Assembly (NCBI GenBank): GCA_902770835.1 | Contig: CACXUM010000005.1 | Location: 78,419-142,418, forward strand | Source of the DNA: an uncultured Bacteroidia bacterium | GTDB taxonomy: Bacteria > Bacteroidota > Bacteroidia > Bacteroidales > F082 | Direction of reading: 5' to 3' | Length of the DNA: 64,000 bases | In this document: in pieces, positions 38,659 through 47,600 of the stretch | Numbering within the stretch: the stretch's first letter is position 1 | How the letters are laid out: every line of letters starts with the position of its first letter | Made by a program: the position numbers and the translations under genes | Notes under the pieces: model-generated | The model's database searches: none | Told to the model about the DNA's origin: nothing | The model's input: only the letters and a program-made list of their open reading frames with translations

Positions 38659-41600
38659 TTAGACCACACCCTCGTTACCGCCGCCAAACACATTGCCCTC
38701 AAAAATCTCCTCTTGCTGGATTCCTGGGGTTTCGTTGAAATCGTATGAACCGCCAACAGTGGCTTTGATGACATTCACTTTGGGAGAAATGCCATCGCTG
38801 TGTTCCGGAATGTATTCAGTGTGGTTGCTCGCGCCGTAGATGTTGCCTACAAAGAGTCCGCAACTGTTTTCCTCGCTTTCCACGATGACGGTGATCTTGC
38901 CATCCACATTGCCTTTGGTATCGCATCCTCCATAAAGGTTGCCGACGGCACCGCCTTTCACGATGACGGTGATATTGCCGCCTTCGCCACGCCAGTCTTT
39001 GCCCAAAGCCAACTGCGTGTCGATGAAGTCCTTCAATTCCTGCGAATAAGCTTCGGGATGATTTGTCAGTTCCTCTTCGGTTGGGAAGCGCTTCACATGG
39101 GCTGGGTAATCTTCATTGCCTTGACTGCCTCCGAAGAGCGAGCCGATGGTGCCTCCCGTCATGATGACGGTGATGTTGCCATAGACGGTGCCCAAACGAC
39201 ATCCGCCGTATGCTGAAAGATACTTCTTTGCTTCGGAGCAGTCGAGGGTGAGCAGCATTTCACCATACTGGTCGGCCTGGTTGCCGCCTTGGAAGAAATA
39301 GTCGATAATCAATTCGCCACACGGACCTTCCGCTTGGAGGTCTTGCTCAATGTTGATGCAGTTACCCTGTCGGTTGGAGCCTCCGAAGCACCAACCCACA
39401 CGGCCGCCTTCGATTCGGCTATAGGTGTGATGATATGCAGGATCCGTACCGACGTTGGCTGCTGAAACTACGCCGTTGCCGCCACCGAAAATAAAGTTAA
39501 AGCGCCCGCCTTCCACAACGGTGGAGGCGCTATTCGAGTCGGCAGCGTTGCTGCCGCCAAACACATCTTCTATGGTGTTTTGGCAGCCATGTATGTAGAC
39601 ATTGGTCGAACAAGTGGAAGAAGCAAAACCGTTTTCTGGGGCATAATCAGCCTCGTTGCCGCCGCCAAACAACTGATCGATTGCGTATGTACGGTCAGAG
39701 GCTGTATAATCAACTACGTCCTTGGCAGTGTGGTTCGTTTGGTAAACATCCACAAACACATTGGCTTGGGGAGAGCCATTGAGGTTGTTGCAACCGAAAA
39801 TGGAGCCGTTGTCAAAGGATGCCTTGCCAAAGAAAGTGGGCGTGGCTGCGCCATCCGTACCACCAACTATGACATACACTTTGCCAAAAACCTTGGCTTC
39901 CACATCGGTATGGCCAGCGCCAAGAGATGCCTTGTCGCCCAGACCGCCACCGTAGGTGTTGCCGTGAATGGTGCCGTTGTCAATATGGATGGTGGTGGTA
40001 TTATCATCGTCAGTGTTGACATTGCCCAGGGCAGAACCGCCATAGAGGTCGCCGTAAAGATTCAGGTTCTCATTATGAATCTCGACGGGCGTTTCACCCG
40101 TATTATCCCACATGGTCTGGCCAAAGTTGATAAGCACGTTGCCCGCCACCGTTGTGGGTTGGCCATAGCCGCCGCCATGAACATTGGCTCGAGCTTCTGC
40201 GGTGCCGATGGTGCCACCTGTGAGGGTGATTGCCACATTGCCAGCAATGCTGCCTTCGGCATTGCAGCCACCATACACGCCTGCGCCTACAAAACCATCA
40301 CTCATCGTGATGTTGCTGTTGCCCGAAAAACTCTGAGTAATTTCCGGATCGGGATTCACATCCGCAGTGGACACGCCAGCCTCGTTGCCGCCACCGAAGA
40401 CGCTTCCTCTCACCGTGCCGTTAGTAATGGTCACATGGGTTTCGCCGCTCACGCCGGCATCGCCGCCGCCAAAAACGCTTCCATTCACTGTGCCTTCTTC
40501 ATCAATCATCACATGGGTTTCGCCGCAGGGACCAGCCAAGCCGCCGCCAAAGACATTGTTCGTGCAAGTGCCACCCAAGGCTTTAACATTCGTTTTAGAG
40601 CAATACGGTGGAGTGACACCACCCGAATACTCGTAGCTGCCGTTGCCGCCACCAAACACAGTACCAGTGGAGCCGTCCGTGACAATCACTTGCGTGGTGC
40701 CGCCCACATTGCCGCTGATGTCGCTGCCGCCGAAGAAGGTGGCTGGATGCTCGCCGCCGTCGACAAGCACCAAGGTATTGTTGCTCACGCCATTGCTGCG
40801 GCAACCGCCATACACATAGCCTGTCACCTTGGCATTAGTGGACACTCCATCTCCTAACCCATTGGGTTTGTATTTGTCGCGCAAATGTACCATACTGCCA
40901 AGGTTGTCATACCCATTATAGGAAAGGCTGCCCGTCATGGCGCCCTCGTTGCAGCCACCATAGATGGTGTGAGCCTGTCCCTTTAGCATGATGATGTCGG
41001 ACAAAATGTCCAAATCGCCTTTGTTGTTGCCACCAAATATAGTGCCAACCTGATCGTAGGCGCTTTCACCCGTGGGCATCTTTGCAACATTGACGAACAC
41101 GGTGATGCGGTCCAAAACAGTAACGCCGTTCCCACCGCCATACACCTTATTAATATAGCCGCCCTCGTCTACCCCACCCTCTGCATCAATGTTGACATCA
41201 ACGAAAGTGTTGGATTGGACGGGCTTGTCGGTAACGTCGCAGTATTCGTTCTCGGTATAAGTATAGGCACCGTTGCCTCCTCCATACACAGTATTGATTC
41301 GAGGTTTGCCTGTGATACCCACGTAGGTCTTCACGCCGATGGTCTTCAAATTGGTTTGGCCATCGGAAGCCCAATCATAACTGGCAGGCAACACGCGGTT
41401 GGTGATTTGGGCCACCTGTCCCGCACGGTCGTTGCCGCCATATAGGGCGCCGCCTTCGGTAAGCTCATCACCGATATAGCCGATGCTACCGCCCGACACC
41501 TGAACCGCATTGCTGCCGAAAACAGAGGCGCGGTTGCCGCCACCATAGACACTGCCTTCCACAACGCCGCCATCCATCTGAACCGAGCAGAAGCCCCTGA

Positions 41601-43236
41601 ACGTAGGATAATTGTTCCCATTGGTGGTGGCATTGATAAAACCTACGTATGCCAAATTACCTCCGGCATACACATTGCCTTTGACGGTGACGAAAGTTTC
41701 ATCATCGACCTTACTCACCTTCACATGGGTTTCGTTATGCGAAGGGATGATTTTCCCGACATGGTATTGGCCAGGGGTGAAATTGAGGCCTTCGATGTAT
41801 CTCACACCGTCGTTGCAATGGTAGAAGCCATTGCCACCGGCGAAAAGGTTGCCATAGATGGTGCCGCCTGATGCCTTCACGTAGGTGGCGCCCTGCACGG
41901 CTTGTTTATGTTCGTTGGTCAATTCTTCATTAGGTAATTCAAATGTTAGTCGCGTGCTTCCCACGTCGCCGCCGATGTTGCAGCCGCCATAAACGGTACC
42001 CACATGGCCGTTCTTGACTTCCACCCAAGTGCTGTAGGCTACATTACTCATCTGGCAACCGCCATAAAGATAGTCGACCAACATATTGGCACTATTCATC
42101 ACAACATGAGTACCATAGTAGATGGGGAGCGGATCTTCGCCAATATAATCGCGTTCGAAGTCTGCAGCTATGGTATTCGTTGGTGCATCAGGGATTTGTG
42201 CCAACATCTGGCCTGAATTGCCTCCGCCATACACGGTGCCTACACTGCCTCGCGTCAAAGTGATTGTAGGCAGGCCAGTCATGTCGGCTCGGTTGTTGCC
42301 GCCGAAGAGGGCACGCACGTTGTAGATGCCCGTGCCGTCCCAATCATAGCTTCCATTGATTTCGCCGACATTATCCTCGACCCAGCTACTGACTGCGTTA
42401 GTGAAAGTCTTGGTACGTGGGCAGTCGATGACCACAAGGGCATCATCCACGTCAGCAGCGTTGCCGCCAGCGAAGACGGTGTCGCACATACCACCCGCGA
42501 TGGTGATGTCGGTCGTCAAGCCCACAACCTTGTTGCCACCGCCAAAAACGTAACCAATGCCATAGTTGCGGCCAAGACCATCAGGATAAGCGGTCGAGTT
42601 GCTTTTCGTATTGTTGACCTCAATATGATGCTTGCCATCGGTTTGGTTGCCGCCAAAGTTGTTGCCGCCAAACACAGCGAAAGCCGTGCCGCCGTTGACG
42701 GTGATGGAGGTACCGTCATCGGGGTCGGTATTGGTGATGAAGGCGTTCTTTGCGCCTCCAAAGATGGAGTCGACCTTGACGGCATCATTGGCCACTGTAA
42801 TGTTCGTCTTGACGATTTTTGGGAAGACAAGGGTGTAAACAGCACCCGTCGTGTTTTGCCAGACCACCTCGCCCACCGTGTGCGACTGGGTCATCATATT
42901 CACCGTCCCGTTATTTGGCACGTCGAAAAAAGAAAAGTGTTCGTTACTAGCAGGAACGAAAGTGGATCCGTCGTAGGAATAATAGCCGTTGCCGCCGCCA
43001 TACACATCGCCAATCCTGACTTTGGAGGAGGGCTGACTGTTATTATAGGTCCTAGCATCAGGGTCATCGGCAGTTACACCCAACTTGATGGTCGAGCCTG
43101 CGGGATCTATAACTTCTCCTGCAATGTCGTTGCCGCCATACACCGCGCCGATGCTGTCGGTGTTGATGATGACCACCTCGGTTTTGCCGCCCACATTGGC
43201 CATGCGGCCTCCGCCAAACACCGCGCCACCAATCAC
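38659..43236 (-). CDS. YGGG-repeat gene 2, central repeat segment
   Basis: 1525 codons of [VI][FY]GGG rungs (for example GSVFGGGDAGVSGETHVTI). The apparent start at 43236 is a GTG inside a rung, without a signal peptide, and coding-like sequence (SPT) continues upstream of it in the same frame; it is therefore not a natural N-terminus. The last 400 residues (about 39.8-38.6 kb) form a cysteine-containing module (HGCQNT, CINIEQD, LTLDCSE, NIYGASN) paralogous to residues ~2560-3020 of the giant protein. The segment ends at TAA 38659-38661. Confidence 0.75.
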   Translation of the reverse strand: MIGGAVFGGGRMANVGGKTEVVIINTDSIGAVYGGNDIAGEVIDPAGSTIKLGVTADDPDARTYNNSQPSSKVRIGDVYGGGNGYYSYDGSTFVPASNEHFSFFDVPNNGTVNMMTQSHTVGEVVWQNTTGAVYTLVFPKIVKTNITVANDAVKVDSIFGGAKNAFITNTDPDDGTSITVNGGTAFAVFGGNNFGGNQTDGKHHIEVNNTKSNSTAYPDGLGRNYGIGYVFGGGNKVVGLTTDITIAGGMCDTVFAGGNAADVDDALVVIDCPRTKTFTNAVSSWVEDNVGEINGSYDWDGTGIYNVRALFGGNNRADMTGLPTITLTRGSVGTVYGGGNSGQMLAQIPDAPTNTIAADFERDYIGEDPLPIYYGTHVVMNSANMLVDYLYGGCQMSNVAYSTWVEVKNGHVGTVYGGCNIGGDVGSTRLTFELPNEELTNEHKQAVQGATYVKASGGTIYGNLFAGGNGFYHCNDGVRYIEGLNFTPGQYHVGKIIPSHNETHVKVSKVDDETFVTVKGNVYAGGNLAYVGFINATTNGNNYPTFRGFCSVQMDGGVVEGSVYGGGNRASVFGSNAVQVSGGSIGYIGDELTEGGALYGGNDRAGQVAQITNRVLPASYDWASDGQTNLKTIGVKTYVGITGKPRINTVYGGGNGAYTYTENEYCDVTDKPVQSNTFVDVNIDAEGGVDEGGYINKVYGGGNGVTVLDRITVFVNVAKMPTGESAYDQVGTIFGGNNKGDLDILSDIIMLKGQAHTIYGGCNEGAMTGSLSYNGYDNLGSMVHLRDKYKPNGLGDGVSTNAKVTGYVYGGCRSNGVSNNTLVLVDGGEHPATFFGGSDISGNVGGTTQVIVTDGSTGTVFGGGNGSYEYSGGVTPPYCSKTNVKALGGTCTNNVFGGGLAGPCGETHVMIDEEGTVNGSVFGGGDAGVSGETHVTITNGTVRGSVFGGGNEAGVSTADVNPDPEITQSFSGNSNITMSDGFVGAGVYGGCNAEGSIAGNVAITLTGGTIGTAEARANVHGGGYGQPTTVAGNVLINFGQTMWDNTGETPVEIHNENLNLYGDLYGGSALGNVNTDDDNTTTIHIDNGTIHGNTYGGGLGDKASLGAGHTDVEAKVFGKVYVIVGGTDGAATPTFFGKASFDNGSIFGCNNLNGSPQANVFVDVYQTNHTAKDVVDYTASDRTYAIDQLFGGGNEADYAPENGFASSTCSTNVYIHGCQNTIEDVFGGSNAADSNSASTVVEGGRFNFIFGGGNGVVSAANVGTDPAYHHTYSRIEGGRVGWCFGGSNRQGNCINIEQDLQAEGPCGELIIDYFFQGGNQADQYGEMLLTLDCSEAKKYLSAYGGCRLGTVYGNITVIMTGGTIGSLFGGSQGNEDYPAHVKRFPTEEELTNHPEAYSQELKDFIDTQLALGKDWRGEGGNITVIVKGGAVGNLYGGCDTKGNVDGKITVIVESEENSCGLFVGNIYGASNHTEYIPEHSDGISPKVNVIKATVGGSYDFNETPGIQQEEIFEGNVFGGGNEGVV

Positions 43237-44621
43237 GGTTGGTGAAGGGTCGTGAATTGAAGCGATTGAGGATCATCGGAAGTGCAAGAAGCCTTGACCT
43301 TGTAGTCGTATGTCGTGGAGTATTCCAATCCGGTAATTGTGTAAGAGTTATCATTATTCACTTCTTGCGAAGACCACTCTGTTGCATCAGACTTTTTCCA
43401 CGACACCGTGTAACTATCGTCAGTGGCAGTCCACGAAACGGTGACACCCTCATAGGTAACATCCGCTGAAAACTGCGGGTTTTGGCATCGTGTTTTGACT
43501 GTTACCGTGGCAGAGGTGGTTTGCCTGGAATCACCATCATAAGTGACGGTAAGCGTCAATGTGGCCGTCTTATGTCCCGTGTTGTTTTCAGTGCGATAGT
43601 AGAGTGTCGGAGAGGCTAAAGAACTCGTATGGACATACGTTGTTCCTTCATCCGAGAAGGAAAGATACTCCGCGCCCTCGCCCGAGATGGTCCATTCGTA
43701 GGACCATTGCGCCGGGTCACCACTGGAAACTGCTTGCGCTGATGTTGGTGGATTCTCATTGGAGGAACCATCATCAGGGTAATAATAGGTATGGTGCGTA
43801 GTCGTTGGAGAATTACCCGGAGTGGTCACTTCATCAAATTCATATTTTTTGAAGGCTGGTATGTAATAGAAGGGTGTGATTGAAGCAGAAAGGCTATGGA
43901 CAGTATTGTCGGGAAACTCCATTTCGAAGCCTACCAGGTCGTCCAAACCGCCTTGGTTGGAAGTGATTTCCATAGGATAGTAATGGTCCTGCACAAAGCG
44001 GAAGCGACCAGCATTCGGCGTAATGTCATAAGAATATGCACTTGACAGTCCCCAATTGCTGCCATCACATTCCACCCAATACACTTCCCAGCATTGCTCG
44101 TATTTCCATTCTGCAACACAAGTTTCTGCCGTAACACCATTGTATTGGTGTCCACGGGCCACGCCTGCGCCCTCGGGCCAGTTGTCGTAGTCCCAGTCGT
44201 AGAAGTAGTAGTTCTGGTCGGTATTGTTAAGCAGATAGACCTCGGGCTTTGAATCTGAGAGCAGCAGTTCGCCTCCGGCCGTCAAGGGCGCGGAAAGGAA
44301 TCGGTATTGGTTGGCGTCGTCGATGAAATAATAGTTGTGGTTGGTGCCCGAAAGGTTGATTTCGCGACCCGAATACCAAAGGCAGTCGGGGCTGAACGTG
44401 GTGGCATCCTGAAGCACATAGTTGTCGCCCACTTTGACATGTGCCAGATAGTGTTCGCCTCCTGTTCCATTATAATAGGTCTTCTTGATGACATATAGAT
44501 TGTCCGATTGTGCAAAGACATTCCCCGCCAAAGCGAAGAACAGGAGGCAGCAGGCGACCATACGCATTGCCTTAATCATGCCGTTATCAATGTATTTCAT
44601 TTTCGTTTCTGATTTCTTCAT
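43233..44621 (-). CDS. YGGG-repeat gene 2, N-terminal segment with FN3-like domain
   Basis: 462 aa from the ATG at 44621; the frame is open to 44681, but starting at 44621 gives MKKSETK and a 17-base gap from the upstream stop. A signal peptide follows (hydrophobic VACCLLFFALAGNVFAQ). The body has a beta-rich region with aromatic repeats (YLLNNTDQNYYFYDWDYD), a bacterial Ig-like stretch and a C-terminal fibronectin type III-like domain (VSWTATDDSYTVSWKKSD, then YDYKVKASC). The frame stops at TGA (43235-43233) right after QFTTL, where the neighbouring frame picks up the repeat domain. Confidence 0.75.
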   Translation of the reverse strand: MKKSETKMKYIDNGMIKAMRMVACCLLFFALAGNVFAQSDNLYVIKKTYYNGTGGEHYLAHVKVGDNYVLQDATTFSPDCLWYSGREINLSGTNHNYYFIDDANQYRFLSAPLTAGGELLLSDSKPEVYLLNNTDQNYYFYDWDYDNWPEGAGVARGHQYNGVTAETCVAEWKYEQCWEVYWVECDGSNWGLSSAYSYDITPNAGRFRFVQDHYYPMEITSNQGGLDDLVGFEMEFPDNTVHSLSASITPFYYIPAFKKYEFDEVTTPGNSPTTTHHTYYYPDDGSSNENPPTSAQAVSSGDPAQWSYEWTISGEGAEYLSFSDEGTTYVHTSSLASPTLYYRTENNTGHKTATLTLTVTYDGDSRQTTSATVTVKTRCQNPQFSADVTYEGVTVSWTATDDSYTVSWKKSDATEWSSQEVNNDNSYTITGLEYSTTYDYKVKASCTSDDPQSLQFTTLHQP

Positions 44622-44637
44622 TTCTTCGTCTCCTTCC

Positions 44638-47600
44638 TCAATCATTATTTGGATTGTTGCCTGAACCTGTGCCTTGTCCACTGCCAGGTTGTCCGTTCAC
44701 CACCACCTTGGTGTTGCCACCAACCAGTCCCATGTTGCCGCCACCGTAGATGTTGCCGAGCACCTTTGTGTGTTCCAGAATCTCGACCAGTGTGTTGGCC
44801 AGCGACTTGCTTTCGTTGCCGCCGCCAAACACGTTGCCATTTACCGTGGTATTGCCGTTGAGAGTAATCTTGATGTTGCCCGTCACGTTGCCGAGGTCGT
44901 TCAAGGTGATGTCCTCACTGGTATAGAATATATGGTTTGCAGCATCAGCCATGTTCTGTTGCTGCTGCGTACCCTGCTCCCAAGTGTAGGTTTCTGAGGA
45001 TGGTGGAATCGGGCCGAAGTCGGAGAACACACTACTTTCGCCGTAATACGTGGACAATGGATCAGTCTGGGTTGCTGAATACACCTCCACTTGGTTTGAC
45101 ACTGCCTTATAGCCTCCTCCAAAAGCGCTGCGACCTATGGTGCAGTCCGTAAGCGTTGAGGTTACCGTTCCATCCACTGTACCCTGGCAGCCTCCGCCGT
45201 AGAAGCTGCGCATAACGGTGCAGTTAGTGAGGGTGTTGGTGACGGGGCCTGTCTTGGCCAAGGAGAATGAGGCATAGCCAGTATAGAAACGCTCTACCAC
45301 GGCATAGCCTCTCGAGTGCAAGATGTATTCATACTTATAGCAGTTGCCGATACCATAGCCTTCCATGTAATCCAATCGGCCAACAGTATTGGATGAATTC
45401 AAATAGCATTGGCCAAAATAATTACTATTATAACTAAAATTAGTCCAGGTGGGTTTGCTGTTGAAGCGTGTAGTCACATCCTTATCATTAGTGTAGGAAA
45501 TGGCTGTGCCGCCAAATCCGGCTCCATAATACTCGCGGAAGGTAGTAGTGTCGGCCGTGGTGGTGACCGTCTTGCCTGGTTCCATATCGCCGAACTCTGG
45601 ACCACCGCAGTAGAAATCCACAAAACTGTTATTGATGGTCACATTGATAGTTCCCGTAATGCGGGCTTTCGAAGTGGTTCCCCCGCCAAAGAAACGATAG
45701 ATACGGGCATGGTCAATCTTGGCCGTCAAATTCACGGTGCCAGGATTGTTGCCAGTGTTGGAGCTGGTTTGAACTGGTGGTTCCATATAAGCACCAAGGA
45801 ATTTATGGATGCGGCCTCCGGCACACCAGAAATAGATATTCTTGCCGTAAGCTTTTCCTTTACCATAACCAGTCATAAAGCACTGCTCAATCTCACCACC
45901 CGTCACATTGACAGGAACAAGGGTATTAGTTTTGCTCTCTGCACTGTGGTTGCCAGGATAGAATTCTTTTATGTACGCTTTTCCGCCTATTTGGTAATAC
46001 TTCAACTTTGTGCATGGATTTGCACGGCTGCGAACCATTTGGGTGTAATACCCGCCATTGATAATGCAGCGGTAATTCCTAGTGTCGTCATCACTACTGT
46101 CGAAATTATTAGATTCTATTTCAAACTGGGCAGCACGGGAGATGCTGGTCTCCGTTATCTCAAACCATCCATGGGGTTTATAAATGGGAATGTTGGGATA
46201 GTGGACGCTACCATGAAGATGCGAGGACATACCCAAAGGAACCTGTGCTATGAAGTCGTAACGTGTTGGTGGCACAGCGGGGCGGTCCACTGTGTTGTTG
46301 GAATACAAGGCGTAGTCGGGCTCCTGGTTGTTGTCAGCATCGATGCTCATGATGGTAAAGCCTTTTTTCAACAACCCACCCGATATGGCCTCGCCATCCC
46401 AATGGTAATTGCCTATCAGCACCACCGCCTGCTCGTGGACAGAGCCTTTAGCAAGCATTTGTCCCAAAGCAGCATTCAAGGAATGGTGGACAGTTTGGCC
46501 ATGAAAAAAGTTAGGTGTGGAACCTGCGAGGCCTGTCCGCTCTTTGTAGCCAGCAGCAGCAGCAGTGTTATTATCAGCAGTACCATATCCATTGTATGCA
46601 ATCTCATAGTTTTCGTCGCACAGGTAAAATGCCGTAGCGAAGTTGGCAGTGATTTCGATACCCGTGACGCCATAAGGCACAACATAGTTGCCTCCCTGGG
46701 CAAAGATGAAGCCCGTGTTGGAATAAAGGTCTTTATTGGTGCAATTACGGTCGGAAACATTGTAGTAGTTATTATCACTAATACTAGTAGCACCAGGTGT
46801 GCCACCAGTAAAATCAGTAATCTTCCAGCCTGTGCAAATCTTGGTATAATCTGTATTCACCTCAAACTCATTGGCAAAGGGCAGCACCACTTTGCCCCAG
46901 GTGAAGTCATAGTTCAACGTATCCATATCAGTGATGGGCAGACTGACAGAATGGGTATTATTACCAATTTTGACGGATACCGACAGATAGCCATTTTCAC
47001 CCATCTCGGTGAGCAACTTTCCTGCATAGTCGTCGGTGGTGGAAGGCAGATTGTTATTGGTCGATGTCGGTGTGGTTTGCGTGTTCTTCGGCCAAGGCTC
47101 AATAATGGGATATGTGGCTACATTCTTCTTTAAGACCCAATGGCCTATCTCAGCAATATCGTCATTTGTGATGTCATCCATATCATTGCACATCACTCCG
47201 CCAAAGAGGAAGAAAGCGGCCATCTCACGGTGGGAATTAAGGATATGGCGGAAGAAAGGAAAGCGTGTCAGATAATCATCTTCATCTATAGGAAGCTGGT
47301 CATTTAATTCTGTGTATTGCAGTCCTGACCGATAGCGCCAATAGTTATATTCTGTATACTTGCCTATATTGTCCACATGGACGCCGCCATAGACAGGCGA
47401 GATATTGGTGGCTCCTGTCACGTTGCCATACATCATGCAAAGGGCGATGCGCACATTGCCAACGGTTCCGTCGGAAGCCACCGTGCCTTCGTTCTTGCCC
47501 ACGATGCCAGCGGCATAGCTGCTGCCGCTCACGTTGGCAAAATTGTAGCAGTTCACCACGCGCACCGACGAGCCAGCCTGAATCAGCCCGACGAGACCAC

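Larger units (their letters stand above)
38002..44621 (-). pseudogene. YGGG-repeat gene 2, apparently split by one frameshift and one nonsense codon
   Basis: Read as one unit, this gene would encode about 2200 aa: signal peptide, FN3-like domain, YGGG repeats and InlB-type B repeats. It is broken at two points. Near 43235 the frame ends just after QFTTL, while the -1 frame continues with SPTVIGGAVFGGG, matching the SPTIYGSVFGGG rung of the giant protein; one missing T would explain it. At 38659-38661 an in-frame TAA interrupts a rung that is intact in the paralogous module of the giant. Both could be real lesions, sequencing errors or recoding sites. The three open segments are listed separately. 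Confidence 0.65.

Noticed and set aside
15500-43200. Many long plus-strand open frames antisense to the repeat genes (for example 25016-26581 and 39580-40857)
   Set aside because: Their products are low-complexity A/V/H/D-rich sequences that mirror the GGC/GTT-rich repeat codons; no domain, signal peptide or promoter was seen. They are shadows of the minus-strand genes.
43228-43245. Programmed -1 frameshift site in gene 2
   Set aside because: The sequence round the join (ACCCTTCACC) lacks a full X-XXY-YYZ slippery heptamer and no clear downstream pseudoknot was seen; a lost base or a sequence error is simpler. It was kept only as an alternative.
45409-47133. 574-codon plus-strand open frame
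   Set aside because: Entirely antisense to the 1468-aa gene, which has a signal peptide and recognisable domains; the antisense product has no coherent features.
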